Source: Coxiellaceae bacterium
GTDB taxonomy: Bacteria; Pseudomonadota; Gammaproteobacteria; Coxiellales; Coxiellaceae
Reading direction: 5' to 3'
Assembly (NCBI GenBank): GCA_029212925.1
Contig: JARGOB010000009.1
Coordinates: forward strand, 62,001-126,000
DNA length: 64,000 nucleotides
Shown here: positions 27,534 to 37,354 of the stretch, piece after piece
How the letters are laid out: each line of letters begins with the position of its first letter
How positions within the stretch are numbered: position 1 is the stretch's first letter
Position numbers and translations under genes: made by a program
The notes under the pieces: model-generated
The model's input: only the letters and a program-made list of their open reading frames with translations
Database searches by the model: none
Told to the model about the DNA's origin: nothing

Positions 27534-28071
27534 ACACTCCGCTAACTTGGCACATATCCACACCAAGGGCACGCGAAGAAATATTCCAGCGCAGGGCGTG
27601 AGGTGTTTCAAACAAAGTATGCGCATCATAGGGTACGACTAACCAATAGTTCTCTCTGATTTCCTGTTCGAGCTGGCCGGCACGCCATTGTGCACAACCC
27701 AAAGCTACTAACGATTTATTGCGGCCGTCGCCCTGTGCGAGTTGACTTAACGGCTGGTAGCATGATGATAAAGATAAAGTCTTAATGCCGGGAAATTCAT
27801 GATCATCTGATTGGCTGACTACATAGGCTTTATTGTGATTAACTGGTCCGCCATAATATAAGCTCATATGAGGTACTGGCGGTAGTGTGTCATCTAGCTG
27901 AAGTTTTTTGAGTAAGCCATTCAGCGACAAATGCAGTGTTTTATTGATCATGATGCCTTGGCTGCATTGTTTGTCGTGCTGATAAATATAAACGACAGAC
28001 TGACAAAAGACGTCACAGCTAATGGTGGGCATAGCGACAAGAAAATGGTTTTTTAACTGGGTAACTCTCAT
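27520..28071 (-). CDS. yqgE: YqgE/AlgH family protein
   Basis: Conserved cytoplasmic protein of uncertain role that almost always precedes ruvX. From ATG 28071 it has 183 residues. Family marks are LKNHFLVAMP at the start, VVYIYQHDKQCSQGIMINK, YYGGPVNHNKAYVV, and the Trp-rich ALGCAQWRAGQLEQEI with NYWLVVPYD. The longer frame upstream (to 28164) lacks family character. Confidence 0.93.
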   Translation of the reverse strand: MRVTQLKNHFLVAMPTISCDVFCQSVVYIYQHDKQCSQGIMINKTLHLSLNGLLKKLQLDDTLPPVPHMSLYYGGPVNHNKAYVVSQSDDHEFPGIKTLSLSSCYQPLSQLAQGDGRNKSLVALGCAQWRAGQLEQEIRENYWLVVPYDAHTLFETPHALRWNISSRALGVDMCQVSGVCGSA

Positions 28072-28166
28072 GCGCGCTAGTATGCTTGGCAAAAGCTGAA
28101 AGCGCAATACCGTATCTGCAGCGCAGCTTTCACACGTGCAGGCCCGTGTTAACTGCATTAGCAAGT

Positions 28167-28268
28167 CAATCTAGTTAGGGTACCTTTCGAGCGGCGTGTG
28201 GTACAGGGACCGTAAGGGAACACGAAGGCAGGAAGCCTGTTCGGGAGAAGGGTACCCTAACTAGATTG
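28167..28268. repeat. GGTACC-type palindromic element, copy 2 (102 bp)
   Basis: The outer arms are a perfect 18-bp inverted repeat (28167-28184 and 28251-28268, beginning CAATCTAGTTAGGGTACC). The interior aligns in reverse orientation with the element at 16189-16278. It fills much of the 323-bp yqgE-pckA gap. Beyond it, two short overlapping hairpins (28348-28361 and 28360-28374) precede the pckA ribosome site. Confidence 0.82.
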
Positions 28269-28394
28269 ACGATGGGCTAAGGCAGCTTATTACTTCACCG
28301 GTTTGCCCGACTCAGATCGTTGTCAAAGATGACATAGCTCAAGAGTTCTGCAATAATGCAGCCCTAATTGGGCTCAATCAAAAAGGTGATATCC

Positions 28395-29948
28395 ATGTCA
28401 GCGCTATGCTCGGCCACTCAGCAGCAAAATCTAACCATCGATGAATTACTTGAACAAGCATTAGCACGCGGTGAAGGCGTAATCGCCGCCAACGGCGCCT
28501 TGTGTGTTAGCACTGGCGAGCGTACAGGTCGTTCACCTAGGGATCGCTTTATTATTAGAGACGAACTGACTGATAGCACCATCGATTGGGGAACAGTCAA
28601 TCAGCCGATGAGTACAGCAGCGTTTAATGCTTTATGGGCACGCGCTGAAGATTACATGCAACATCGTGAAACATTTGTATCTGCTTTGCATGTCGGAGCA
28701 GACCCTGAAGAATACTTACCGGTCGAAGTACAAACCGAAATGGCGTGGCATAATATTTTTTGCCAAAACCTATTTATTCGTCCGTTGGAATATAATCCAA
28801 AATTAAAATCCGAATGGAAAATTATTAACGCGACGCATATGCCGATTGATCCGGTCAACGACAATACCAATAGCAAAGCGTTAGTGGCAATCGATATGAC
28901 TCAACGCAAAGTGTTAGTTTGTGGCACGCAGTATGCGGGTGAAATGAAAAAAGCCATGTTTACTGTATTAAATTATTTCTTACCGGCCAAGGGTATTCTG
29001 CCTATGCATTGCGCTGCAAATGTTGGCGGTGCTGGTGATGTATCCTTATTTTTTGGTTTATCAGGCACAGGCAAAACCACATTGTCAGCAGATCCCGAGC
29101 GTTTCTTAATGGGTGATGATGAACATGGTTGGGGTGACAAGGGCACATTTAATTTTGAAGGCGGTTGTTATGCTAAGTGCATCGACCTGTCTGCCGAGCG
29201 CGAACCAGTAATATGGAAAGCGATTAAACACGGTTCGGTTATGGAAAATGTGGTGCTTGATGCTAATAAACAAGCTGACTATAGCGATGGTAGCTTAACA
29301 TTGAACACACGTGCGGCTTATCCGCGTGACTATATTGAAAAGTGTGTCGCCAGCAATCAAGGCACAACGCCAAGCTCAGTGATCTTTTTAACTTGTGATT
29401 TATACGGCGTGTTACCACCGGTGGCTTTATTAGATAAACAACAAGCGGCATATTATTTCTTAAGCGGTTATACCGCCTTAGTGGGCAGCACCGAAGTCGG
29501 TGCCGCTAAAGGCATTTCACCGACATTTAGCACTTGTTTTGGTGCGCCTTTCTTTCCGCGTCCTGCAACTGAATACGCCGAATTATTAATGCGACATATT
29601 GAAAAAACCGGTTGTAAAGTATTCCTAGTGAATACCGGTTGGTGTGGTGGTGCTTATGGCGCTGGCGGTGAGCGCTTCTCAATTCCAACGACACGTGCAG
29701 TTGTTAGTGCCATCCATTCAGGTAAATTAAATGATGTGGCAACAGATACCCTGCCCGGTTTTAATTTGGCTGTTCCTTATGCGGTTGATGGTGTTGATGC
29801 TGAATTATTGGATCCACGCAAGTCATGCAAGGACACAGCTGATTATCAGCAGCAGTTAAATAAACTGATTGGTTTATTCCAACAAAACTTCACACGCTTT
29901 GACGTGCCGCAAGAGATAAAAGATGCAGGACCAACAACTGTCGAGTAA
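28395..29948 (+). CDS. pckA: Phosphoenolpyruvate carboxykinase (ATP)
   Basis: Converts oxaloacetate and ATP to phosphoenolpyruvate, the entry to gluconeogenesis from amino acids and organic acids. From ATG 28395, preceded by AAAAAGGTGAT, it has 517 residues. Visible sites are the substrate loop [14 protein letters not shown], the metal/phosphate loop [23 protein letters not shown], and the ATP-binding [10 protein letters not shown] followed by [11 protein letters not shown]. Its 3' end overlaps the next gene by 26 nt. Confidence 0.97.
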   Translation: MSALCSATQQQNLTIDELLEQALARGEGVIAANGALCVSTGERTGRSPRDRFIIRDELTDSTIDWGTVNQPMSTAAFNALWARAEDYMQHRETFVSALHVGADPEEYLPVEVQTEMAWHNIFCQNLFIRPLEYNPKLKSEWKIINATHMPIDPVNDNTNSKALVAIDMTQRKVLVCGTQYAGEMKKAMFTVLNYFLPAKGILPMHCAANVGGAGDVSLFFGLSGTGKTTLSADPERFLMGDDEHGWGDKGTFNFEGGCYAKCIDLSAEREPVIWKAIKHGSVMENVVLDANKQADYSDGSLTLNTRAAYPRDYIEKCVASNQGTTPSSVIFLTCDLYGVLPPVALLDKQQAAYYFLSGYTALVGSTEVGAAKGISPTFSTCFGAPFFPRPATEYAELLMRHIEKTGCKVFLVNTGWCGGAYGAGGERFSIPTTRAVVSAIHSGKLNDVATDTLPGFNLAVPYAVDGVDAELLDPRKSCKDTADYQQQLNKLIGLFQQNFTRFDVPQEIKDAGPTTVE

Positions 29949-30630
29949 TACGGAGACAATTGCTAACCGCTTGGCTGCGGTGAGGCTACGGTTGGCGACG
30001 GCATGCCAAGATCGCCAACGAGTAAACCATGATGTCTACTTGTTGGCGGTCAGTAAGCGACACAGTGCAGCAATGATTCGACAAGCCTACGAAGCAGGCC
30101 AAGCATCGTTCGGTGAAAATTATGCGCAAGAGGCGGTTGATAAAATCTGCCAGCTAAAAGACTTAAAGGCCACATGGCATTTTATTGGTAAGCTGCAGTC
30201 GAATAAGTTAAAGTTGTTGGCGCAGTATTTTGATTGGGTGCAAACGGTTACATCGACTAAGCAGTTAGATTTACTGTCACAACATGCGCAAGCATTCTCA
30301 AAGACACTAAATATCTGTATCCAGGTGAAGCTGGGTGATGAAGACAGTAAGAATGGTGTTGATACTGAATCAGTAAAGGCATTGATGCATTATGCGCATG
30401 GATGTAAGGGTATTAAACCACGCGGGTTAATGGCGATACCGCCAGCAGCGGAAGGTTTCGAACAGCAAAGCCGGCTACTGCAGCCACTCAATAAACTATT
30501 TGTTGAAATGCAGCAGCAGTGGCCCAATCTAGATACCTTGTCGATGGGTATGTCGAATGATTTAGAGGCGGCGATTGCACAGGGTTCGACGATGGTGCGA
30601 GTGGGCACCGCGATTTTTGGCCAGCGGTGA
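29923..30630 (+). CDS. yggS: Pyridoxal-phosphate homeostasis protein (YggS)
   Basis: PLP-carrying protein without known catalysis that keeps vitamin B6 and amino-acid pools balanced. The product has 235 residues. The PLP lysine is in [10 protein letters not shown], followed by [27 protein letters not shown] and the phosphate-binding [20 protein letters not shown]. The start at 29923 lies inside the 3' end of pckA with only a weak purine run, so expression probably depends on coupling. yggT follows after a 193-bp gap containing a long palindrome. Confidence 0.94.
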   Translation: MQDQQLSSNTETIANRLAAVRLRLATACQDRQRVNHDVYLLAVSKRHSAAMIRQAYEAGQASFGENYAQEAVDKICQLKDLKATWHFIGKLQSNKLKLLAQYFDWVQTVTSTKQLDLLSQHAQAFSKTLNICIQVKLGDEDSKNGVDTESVKALMHYAHGCKGIKPRGLMAIPPAAEGFEQQSRLLQPLNKLFVEMQQQWPNLDTLSMGMSNDLEAAIAQGSTMVRVGTAIFGQR

Positions 30631-30666
30631 TTTAAGTAGAATTACTGCGAATAAGCTGGACGATGG

Positions 30667-30770
30667 TATCAAGGTGTATAGGGTACCTCTTTTACGTAAG
30701 TAAAGCGCAGCGCAGTGTAGTGGAACGAAGCGAGCGATGAAGTAAAAGAGGTGCGCTGTGCGCCTTGATA
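30667..30770. repeat. Long imperfect palindrome between yggS and yggT
   Basis: Outer arms TATCAAGG and its complement CCTTGATA frame the element, and ACCTCTTTTAC (30685-30695) pairs exactly with GTAAAAGAGGT (30742-30752). It begins with the same TAGGGTACCT wording as the two GGTACC elements and has a comparable length of about 104 bp, but the interior differs. It may be a diverged third member or a separate large hairpin. Confidence 0.55.
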
Positions 30771-30823
30771 GTAACCATTTTTCTGCATAAGGCTCGACTG
30801 GACAATTAAAAAAGGTAAAAGAT

Positions 30824-31405
30824 ATGACAGGACCAGTAAATACAGCCGTATTATTCTTAGTGAATGTGATTTTTGGCTTATATATTTTGGTAGTAGTGCT
30901 ACGTTTGCTGATGCAAAAAGTGGGCGCTTCCTATCACAATCCGATTTCACAGTTGGTGATCAAAGCAACGCAGCCAATCGTCAAGCCACTGCAGCGAGTG
31001 GTGCCAGGTTATAAGGGCATTGATTTTGCGATTGTGATTTTTTTGTTTGTGCTCGAGCTGGCCAAGGTTGCCATTTTGTTGGCAATTACTCAGGGTACGT
31101 TCCCGGATGTGGGTGGATGGGTGATTTGGGCGTTTGCTGATGGTTGTAATGATATTTTGGACGTGTATTTCTATTTGATTATCATTGGCGCCATCTTGAG
31201 CTGGATTACATCGATGCATCACCACCCTATCACACATGTGGTGGCGAGCATTACAGATCCATTTCTAGGTGTATTTCGTCGTTTTATTCCGGCGATGGGT
31301 GGTATGGACTTTACGCCGTTAGTGGCAATTATCGCTATAAAGTTGGTGCAAATTCTTGTATTTGGACCTTTGACCGGTGTGGGTGTGCAAATGGCCCTGG
31401 CGTAA
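30824..31405 (+). CDS. yggT: YggT family inner-membrane protein
   Basis: Membrane protein with two YggT repeats, 193 residues. Spans are visible at about 8-30, 66-88, 105-127 and 165-185. Each repeat has the conserved helix after a span (YHNPISQLVIKATQPIVKPL and HHHPITHVVASITDPFLGVF), then a P..GG..D..P turn in the second. The exact role is unsettled; it is usually linked to yggS and division or osmotic genes. ATG 30824 has AAGG 8 nt upstream. Confidence 0.92.
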   Translation: MTGPVNTAVLFLVNVIFGLYILVVVLRLLMQKVGASYHNPISQLVIKATQPIVKPLQRVVPGYKGIDFAIVIFLFVLELAKVAILLAITQGTFPDVGGWVIWAFADGCNDILDVYFYLIIIGAILSWITSMHHHPITHVVASITDPFLGVFRRFIPAMGGMDFTPLVAIIAIKLVQILVFGPLTGVGVQMALA

Positions 31406-31477
31406 TCATTTGAATCTCGCGGCAAATTGAATTACGATTTGCCTTCAATAACTTAATATATTTTTAGGAGTACCCTT

Positions 31478-31807
31478 ATGGGAGAATTTGTTAAAGCAAC
31501 ATCAGATGCGGCATTTGATAACGAAGTGCTACAGTCAGATACACCAGTGTTAGTAGATTTTTGGGCGGAATGGTGCGGCCCTTGCAAAATGATTACGCCA
31601 ATCGTTGATAAGGTGGCTGAAGATTATGCGCAACGTGTATCAGTATTTAAAATGAATGTGGATGATAATCCTGAGACCCCAAGTAAATATGGCGTTCGTG
31701 GTATCCCTAGCCTATTGATTTATAAGGGTGGTGAGGTTGTTGATACGCACGTGGGTGCTTTAACCGAATCACAATTAACGGCTTTCATCGATAAGAACTT
31801 GGCTTAA
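31478..31807 (+). CDS. trxA: Thioredoxin
   Basis: Cytoplasmic dithiol reductant, 109 residues. The active site is FWAEWCGPCKM with the canonical CGPC, and the cis-proline is in VRGIPSLLIY. A strong AGGAG precedes ATG 31478. rho follows in the same direction, the classic enteric trxA-rho order. Confidence 0.97.
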   Translation: MGEFVKATSDAAFDNEVLQSDTPVLVDFWAEWCGPCKMITPIVDKVAEDYAQRVSVFKMNVDDNPETPSKYGVRGIPSLLIYKGGEVVDTHVGALTESQLTAFIDKNLA

Positions 31808-31824
31808 AACCCCAAGTTCTTTTG
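31793..31824 (+). terminator. Hairpin at the trxA stop, possible terminator
   Basis: AAGAACTTGG (31793-31802) pairs perfectly over 10 bp with 31812-31821, with a loop of 9, and the stem runs into TTT. The left arm is inside the last trxA codons. It could end the trxA message or partly attenuate read-through into rho. The remaining leader (31825-31953) has no further clear structure. Confidence 0.5.
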
Positions 31825-31953
31825 GAAAGACTTGAAATTTTATTAAACAGGCTCTAGAATAAGAACTCGCAAGAAATTTTCCAGAAATTTAAGAATATTT
31901 CCCTCCATGTCAGAGAGTGTTTCACACCAAATAACTAAATAATGGGTCAACCT

Positions 31954-33210
31954 ATGAACCTTACAGAACTGAAGAAAAAGTCGGCGGCTGAACTGAGCGG
32001 TATCGCGCAGAAGATGGGCCTTGAGAATCTATCACGTATGCGCAAGCAAGACATTATTTTTGCTTTATTAAAAGCGCACGCTAAGAAAGGTGAAGATATT
32101 TTTGGTGATGGTGTGATTGAAATTCTTCAAGATGGTTTCGGTTTTTTACGTTCTTCTGATACTTCTTATTTAGCCGGGCCGGATGATATTTATGTATCGC
32201 CGAGTCAGATTCGTCGCTTTGGTTTGCGTACGGGAGATACGGTATCTGGTAAGATTCGCCCACCTAAAGAAGGCGAACGATATTTTGCTTTGTTGCAGGT
32301 GAGTGAAATTAATTACGACAAGCCCGAAAATGCTAAGAATAAAATCTTATTTGAAAACCTTACTCCGTTATTTCCAGATGAGCGCCTTGAGATGCAAATC
32401 GGTAATGGCAGTACTGAAGATATTACTGCGCGTATTGTTGATTTAGCGGCGCCAGTGGGTAAAGGCCAACGTGGTTTGATTGTATCGCCACCGAAAGCGG
32501 GTAAAACCATGATGCTGCAAAACATTGCGCACTCTATTGCCCAGAATCATCCTGACGTGTATTTAATTGTATTACTGATTGATGAACGCCCTGAAGAAGT
32601 GACAGAAATGGCACGCTCTGTGAAGGGTGAAGTGGTTGCGAGTACGTTTGATGAGCCATTGGCACGTCACGTGCAAGTGGCCGAGATGGTGATTGAAAAA
32701 GCTAAGCGTTTAGTCGAGCATAAAAAAGACGTGGTGATTTTACTGGATTCGATTACGCGTTTAGCGCGTGCGTATAATACCATCGTTCCTGCCTCAGGTA
32801 AGGTATTAACCGGTGGTGTAGATGCGAATGCATTGCAACGGCCTAAGCGCTTCTTCGGTGCGGCGCGTAATGTTGAAGAAGGTGGTAGCTTAACTATTCT
32901 TGCAACAGCCTTGGTTGATACTGGTTCTAAGATGGACGAAGTGATTTACGAAGAGTTCAAGGGAACGGGTAACATGGAGATCCACTTGAGTCGCCGTATT
33001 GCGGAGCGTCGTATCTTCCCGGCGATTAATATCAACAGCTCGGGAACACGTCGTGAAGAGCGCATTACTAAACCAGCTGAATTACAAAAATTATGGATCT
33101 TACGTAAGATCTTGCATCCGATGGATGAGTTGGCAGCCGGTGAGTTCTTGATTGATCGCTTAAAACTATCGAAAACCAACGATGACTTCTTTGATTCAAT
33201 GAAAGGTTAA
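31954..33210 (+). CDS. rho: Transcription termination factor Rho
   Basis: Hexameric RNA helicase that ends transcripts. From ATG 31954 ([14 protein letters not shown]), the family's usual start, it has 418 residues. An ATG four codons earlier is possible, and both lack a strong ribosome site. The N-terminal RNA-binding part includes [20 protein letters not shown]. Walker A is [11 protein letters not shown], Walker B is [16 protein letters not shown], and the Q/R-loops are in [20 protein letters not shown]. It is highly conserved. Confidence 0.98.
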   Translation: MNLTELKKKSAAELSGIAQKMGLENLSRMRKQDIIFALLKAHAKKGEDIFGDGVIEILQDGFGFLRSSDTSYLAGPDDIYVSPSQIRRFGLRTGDTVSGKIRPPKEGERYFALLQVSEINYDKPENAKNKILFENLTPLFPDERLEMQIGNGSTEDITARIVDLAAPVGKGQRGLIVSPPKAGKTMMLQNIAHSIAQNHPDVYLIVLLIDERPEEVTEMARSVKGEVVASTFDEPLARHVQVAEMVIEKAKRLVEHKKDVVILLDSITRLARAYNTIVPASGKVLTGGVDANALQRPKRFFGAARNVEEGGSLTILATALVDTGSKMDEVIYEEFKGTGNMEIHLSRRIAERRIFPAININSSGTRREERITKPAELQKLWILRKILHPMDELAAGEFLIDRLKLSKTNDDFFDSMKG

Positions 33211-33221
33211 AGCACGCTATC

Positions 33222-33935
33222 ATGCCTAAGCAGCATAAAAAAACGGTACTGATTGTTGATGACGAACAGTCGATCCGTAATATGTTGCGTTATGCATTAC
33301 AGATTGCAGGCTTTGAAGTGATTGAGGCTGAGGAATGCTCCGCAGCAAAGAAGCAGATTCAGATGTCTAGCCCTGATATTATTTTATTGGACTGGATGTT
33401 GCCGGGTACTAGCGGCATTGAGTTTGCTAAACAATTAAAAGCCTCTAAAAATACCAGTGATATTCCTATTATTTTATTAACTGCCAAAGCAGAAGAAGAC
33501 AGTAAGGTGGAGGGTTTAAACACCGGTGCCGATGATTATGTTATTAAGCCATTCTCACCACGTGAATTGATTGCGCGTATTCATGCGGTGTTGCGCCGCG
33601 GGCCACTGGAGCATCCTGATGGTACGGTACGTATTCGTGATCTCACGATTCATATGGATGAGCATAAGGTGGAGTATCGTGGTGAAGCGATGAAGTTTGG
33701 TCCGCTGGAATACCGCTTGTTGTGTTTTTTCATTACCCATCAAGACCGTGTTTATTCACGTGATCAATTGTTATCGCATGTATGGGGTAACGATGCTTAC
33801 TTAGATGAGCGCACCGTCGACGTGCATATTCGTCGTTTACGTAAACGCTTAAGCACCTGTGGTTACGATGATTTAATCGAAACCGTGCATGGCATTGGTT
33901 ATCGTTTTACTGATAAAAAGAAAGTCCATGACTGA
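33222..33935 (+). CDS. phoB: Phosphate-regulon-type response regulator PhoB
   Basis: OmpR-family regulator, 237 residues. The receiver domain has the acidic pocket VDDEQ, the phospho-Asp in IILLDWMLPGTSG, and the Lys in DYVIKPFSPREL. The winged-helix DNA-binding domain (about 135-235) shows EYRLLCFFITHQDRVYSRDQL and ERTVDVHIRRLRKRL. The length and DWMLPG wording fit PhoB best. It follows rho by 11 bp and overlaps the kinase gene by 8 nt. No pst genes are in the window. Confidence 0.93.
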   Translation: MPKQHKKTVLIVDDEQSIRNMLRYALQIAGFEVIEAEECSAAKKQIQMSSPDIILLDWMLPGTSGIEFAKQLKASKNTSDIPIILLTAKAEEDSKVEGLNTGADDYVIKPFSPRELIARIHAVLRRGPLEHPDGTVRIRDLTIHMDEHKVEYRGEAMKFGPLEYRLLCFFITHQDRVYSRDQLLSHVWGNDAYLDERTVDVHIRRLRKRLSTCGYDDLIETVHGIGYRFTDKKKVHD

Positions 33936-34932
33936 GCAAGATTTAGCAGAAGCGTTGTCGGATGGCATTGTATGCTTGCAGCGTGATGGTCAATGCTTGT
34001 GGTGGAATTCTGCCGCTGAGGGTTTACTAAAACTCGAACAGCTACCCTCTTACAATAACATCACTAAGATTATTCCGAATGTAAAATTTCGTCGTTATTT
34101 TAAGCGTCAACCGTTTAATGAGGTGCTGGAGTTGCCCTCGCCTTGTTATGCTAATCGGCAGCTGACAGTGCATTTACGGCCTTATGACGAGCACTTATTA
34201 TTGGTGGTGCATGATGTGACACATACGCATCATTTAAATAGTATGCGCCAGGATTTTATTGCTAACGTATCGCATGAATTACGCACACCGCTTACTGTGT
34301 TTCATGGTTATTTAGAAATTTTGCAGGACAATGATTTAGACGATCCGATATTGCTGCGTGATATTTTACAGCAAATGCAGATTCAAAGCCGTCGAATGGA
34401 AGGACTGGTACGGGACTTATTATTATTGTCACGATTGGAGGGCGATGAGCCGGATATCGCACAGCATCAGCAAGTTAATTTGGCTGGGTTGCTGCGTATT
34501 ATTATTGATGATGCCAAAGCATTAAGCGGCAAAAAAAACCACCATTTTACGGTAAATTTAGACGAAACCGTTGAGGTGGAGGGGCATTCGGAAGAGTTAC
34601 ATAGCGCATTCTCCAATATTATTTTTAATGCGGTTCACTACACACCCGATAATGGTGAAATTCAAATTGACCTTTACCAAGATGGTGATGATTTTACGGT
34701 TAGGGTGAAAGACAATGGCATTGGTATTGCTGAAGAGCAAATTCCGAAATTAACTCAACGTTTTTATCGTGTTGATGAGGCGCGCTCACGTGAAGACAGT
34801 CGCCGTGATGGCACTGGTTTAGGTTTGGCGATTGTTAAGCACGTGTTATTGCGCCATCACGGTGAGTTGTTAATTGATAGCGAGCCAAATGTCGGCTCTA
34901 CTTTTTATTGCCGCTTTCCTACGGCGCTGTAG
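33928..34932 (+). CDS. phoR: PhoR-type sensor histidine kinase without membrane anchor
   Basis: Partner kinase of PhoB, 334 residues from ATG 33928. A PAS-like domain (1-100, DGIVCLQRDGQCLWWNSAAE) is followed by the HisKA phosphorylation site FIANVSHELRTPLTVFHGY and a HATPase domain with N box FSNIIFNAVHYTPDNGE, G1 VKDNGIGI and G2 GTGLGLAIVKH. The two N-terminal spans of typical PhoR are absent, so the protein should be soluble. An ATG at 33889 adds 13 residues (MALVIVLLIKRKS) that are too short for a span and derive from the phoB reading region. Confidence 0.9.
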   Translation: MTEQDLAEALSDGIVCLQRDGQCLWWNSAAEGLLKLEQLPSYNNITKIIPNVKFRRYFKRQPFNEVLELPSPCYANRQLTVHLRPYDEHLLLVVHDVTHTHHLNSMRQDFIANVSHELRTPLTVFHGYLEILQDNDLDDPILLRDILQQMQIQSRRMEGLVRDLLLLSRLEGDEPDIAQHQQVNLAGLLRIIIDDAKALSGKKNHHFTVNLDETVEVEGHSEELHSAFSNIIFNAVHYTPDNGEIQIDLYQDGDDFTVRVKDNGIGIAEEQIPKLTQRFYRVDEARSREDSRRDGTGLGLAIVKHVLLRHHGELLIDSEPNVGSTFYCRFPTAL

Positions 34933-34943
34933 CGCACCATTAT

Positions 34944-35841
34944 TCAAAATAAATCATCGGCGGTTATTTCTGACCATACTAAGCCTTGTTTATATATAGA
35001 CTCAGCTAAGCCGTGTGTTGTTATCATTGAAAGACATAGTTGTTTTTTAGTTTTGGTCATGTGCTTATAGATATCTATTTTGTTTCTAAGCTTTTCAGCA
35101 TATTCTTTGTCAAGCTGAAATCGGGTGTTGCAATATTTTATTTCACAAATATTAATAATGCCATCAGGTCGGTCGAAGAGTAAATCGATTTGCGCGCCAG
35201 AAGTGTTTTCATTCTTTTTTGGTTGATAACGCCAGGTTGCGTTTGTTGATCCGCTGGGAATGTTAAGGGCTTTTTTAATTTTTGATACATGCTTAAAGCA
35301 TACGGCTTCAAACGCATAACCGGACCAGGCTTTCCAGGCTGCAGATTGTGAAGCAAGTTGCCAAAAATCAGCAGATATTTCTTTTATTGCATTTCCACCT
35401 GGGCTTGGGGCAATCCAATGTAGATAAAATAGGCTGTATTCATCAATGAGCTTGTATGAAACCCCGTTTTTTTGTTGCCATCCATGGGAACTCATCAAAA
35501 AACAAAACAATTTTTTTATTGCAGGTGCTAATCACGTCAGTGAGTGCTTCGAAAGCTTCTAGCCAGGTAGTGCTCGGTTTGAGTTGTACCTTAATATTAA
35601 GTTTGCTATACAGTGCTTCGAGCTCTTTGGTGAATTCATTGAGCTGAGTTTTTAGGTTGGCATTATGAATGCCTGTGAGTTGGAATAATGGAGTGCTTTT
35701 TTGTTTGAAAAACTGCCTAATGAGATAGGTTTTTCCAACACGCCGCCTACCATAAACAGCAACGAGCTCAGCTTCAGGAGATGAAAAGATTTGTTCTAGC
35801 GCGGATGTCTCTAAAAGTCTTCCAACTATCTGATTATTCAT
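34944..35841 (-). pseudogene. Broken ATPase gene (ATPase_2/DUF234 type) with internal deletion and frameshift
   Basis: Two partial frames of one family lie end to end. The N-terminal part (from ATG 35841) has Walker A YGRRRVGKTYLIRQF and Walker B IVLFFDEFPWMATKK, then runs into a foreign frame and stops at 35443. The C-terminal part, in another frame, resumes at KNGVSYKLIDEYSLFYLHW and continues through a nuclease-like GAQIDLLFDRPDGIINICEI to 34944. Roughly half the ATPase domain and the linker are missing at an A7 tract near 35472. The gene should be inactive. It converges on phoR with 11 bp between stops. Confidence 0.8.
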
Positions 35842-35854
35842 AATATTTCAACCA

Positions 35855-35972
35855 GGACAAGTATATGATGTTTATATTTGTCCCAAATACAGCAAAATGG
35901 ATAAATTAGGTCAAATATAAAAATAATATACGCGTCCTAAATATTAAAAAATTATAAATATGGGACAAGTAT
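35855..35972. promoter_or_regulatory. Repeated GGACAA operator-like sites upstream of the broken ATPase
   Basis: GGACAAGTATA (35855-35865) and TATATTTGTCC (35873-35883) form a near-perfect inverted repeat, and GGGACAAGTAT recurs at 35962-35972. The gap 35842-36030 is otherwise AT-rich and empty. These may be former operator sites of the ATPase gene. Confidence 0.35.
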
Positions 35973-36030
35973 GATTTACTTAAAATCAATAAATTACGTC
36001 TTCAATCCGTGCTTCTAGCTACTATTTATG

Positions 36031-37299
36031 TCATCCCAGACCACAACGGCTGCTTCTGCCCTCTTCCACATCTGGATCATCACCTGTCGGCGGTTGCTCG
36101 GCGGTAGGTGCAGTGGCGGTGTGCGGCTCCAGAAGTTCTTGTGCACGACTGGGGGCTATTCTCTTCGCATCAAGCCAAGCCGATAAATCGTGTTTTGTTT
36201 TAACCTGCGCGTTGGGTTCAGCCATAGCAACTTGCGTTTTTTCTTTGCTTAGAAATTTATAAGCGGCGATGAGTGATAAGCCTAAAGCTAAAAAGCGAAC
36301 CCCTTCAGATAAAGCGGTTGGCGTACTATCATAGCCAATAAATGTTCGTAAAAATTTACCAAACTCATTTTTCTTGTGGCTAAGCGAGGTTTCCCAAAAT
36401 TTGATGTTATACCAAGCGGCATTAGTGTCCCCATCGTATGGACCAAATACTTTTAACTCTTGAAACTCATGTGCTGCATAGTTAAACATGCCAGATGAAA
36501 TCAGTGCCAATAGTACGGAAGCCGTTTTTCTAAATTTATCACGTGACAATAGTCGGCTTGAGAAGTGTAATGCAGTGACTACTGATGCACTAATGGCAAC
36601 GCCAACGGGGATAGATAATGTTAATGACTTTGTGTTTTGATTATTTAAACCAAGTACTAAAATAGCTTCAGACATTTCTCCCAGGGCTGTCATAAAGGGA
36701 TATTTGCCAACCGCCCAAGCTTCAGAAGCACGTGAATTCGCTGCTGCGGCTGCAGTGATCGCTCCCTCAGCTTTATCATTGGATCGAACCGGGCTTAATA
36801 ATTTTAGAATCTCAGTACCAAAATTATGTACTAATACCGCGATGGCAAATTTAGTTACCCCCTCAATGGCCTTAACACCGGTATCACCGACCCATTCTTT
36901 GCCGTGTTCATGGTAGGCATATACCAAGGGGCCACATAACAAGCCTGCTGAGATAACGCCTGCGACAACGCTAGCAGTAACCATCCATCGGAATCGGTTC
37001 GCTTTTTCTGTACTAAGCTGCAGTTCACGTTGCGTGCCTTGTTGAGCCGCCGCATGGGCGTTTTGCTCTAATCGGCCAATGGCTAATACGAATGTTGACA
37101 CAACGATGCCCAGCTCAAAAAGCTCCCGCCAAACAATTGAAGTTTCGTCGGTTGTAATCAGCGCATCAGAATTTTCAGCGCTTGCTTTGGGTAACATGGC
37201 AAGCAGCAAAGTTATAGTCATTAAAGCACGAGAGGAACTGAAATTAGACGCGAGATTGAAAGGGTGTGATAAAATTGATGGCTTGTTTGCAAGGGCCAT
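36031..37299 (-). CDS. FTR1/EfeU-like iron permease homologue, divergent
   Basis: Polytopic membrane protein, 422 residues from ATG 37299, with GGAGC 6 nt upstream. An N-terminal signal-like span is followed by WRELFELGIVVSTFVLAI, which keeps RExxE of the FTR1 iron-binding motif at 58-62. The second motif position reads GEMSEAILVLGL (207-211), keeping ExxE but with Arg replaced by Gly. The order of segments then parallels EfeU: FNYAAHEFQE, an extracytoplasmic loop, and FLRTFIGYDSTPTALSEGV near the last span. The Pro/Glu-rich C-terminal tail (about 375-422) is extra. A Fur-box-like palindrome is upstream. It could carry iron or another divalent metal. Confidence 0.65.
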   Translation of the reverse strand: MALANKPSILSHPFNLASNFSSSRALMTITLLLAMLPKASAENSDALITTDETSIVWRELFELGIVVSTFVLAIGRLEQNAHAAAQQGTQRELQLSTEKANRFRWMVTASVVAGVISAGLLCGPLVYAYHEHGKEWVGDTGVKAIEGVTKFAIAVLVHNFGTEILKLLSPVRSNDKAEGAITAAAAANSRASEAWAVGKYPFMTALGEMSEAILVLGLNNQNTKSLTLSIPVGVAISASVVTALHFSSRLLSRDKFRKTASVLLALISSGMFNYAAHEFQELKVFGPYDGDTNAAWYNIKFWETSLSHKKNEFGKFLRTFIGYDSTPTALSEGVRFLALGLSLIAAYKFLSKEKTQVAMAEPNAQVKTKHDLSAWLDAKRIAPSRAQELLEPHTATAPTAEQPPTGDDPDVEEGRSSRCGLG

Positions 37300-37354
37300 G
37301 TGCAGCTCCATTCTGTAGGTGAGTCTATCAAACTAGAATGACGCGCATACTAAT

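Noticed and set aside
28167..28268. Palindromic element considered as a rho-independent terminator
   Set aside because: It is far longer than a terminator, lacks a T-tract, and recurs with conserved interior at another gap.
33889..33927. Upstream ATG giving PhoR a hydrophobic start MALVIVLLIKRKS
   Set aside because: Nine hydrophobic residues cannot span a membrane, and they derive from the end of phoB read in another frame.
36704..36916. Small plus-strand frame within the FTR1-like gene
   Set aside because: Antisense shadow with no ribosome site or family character.
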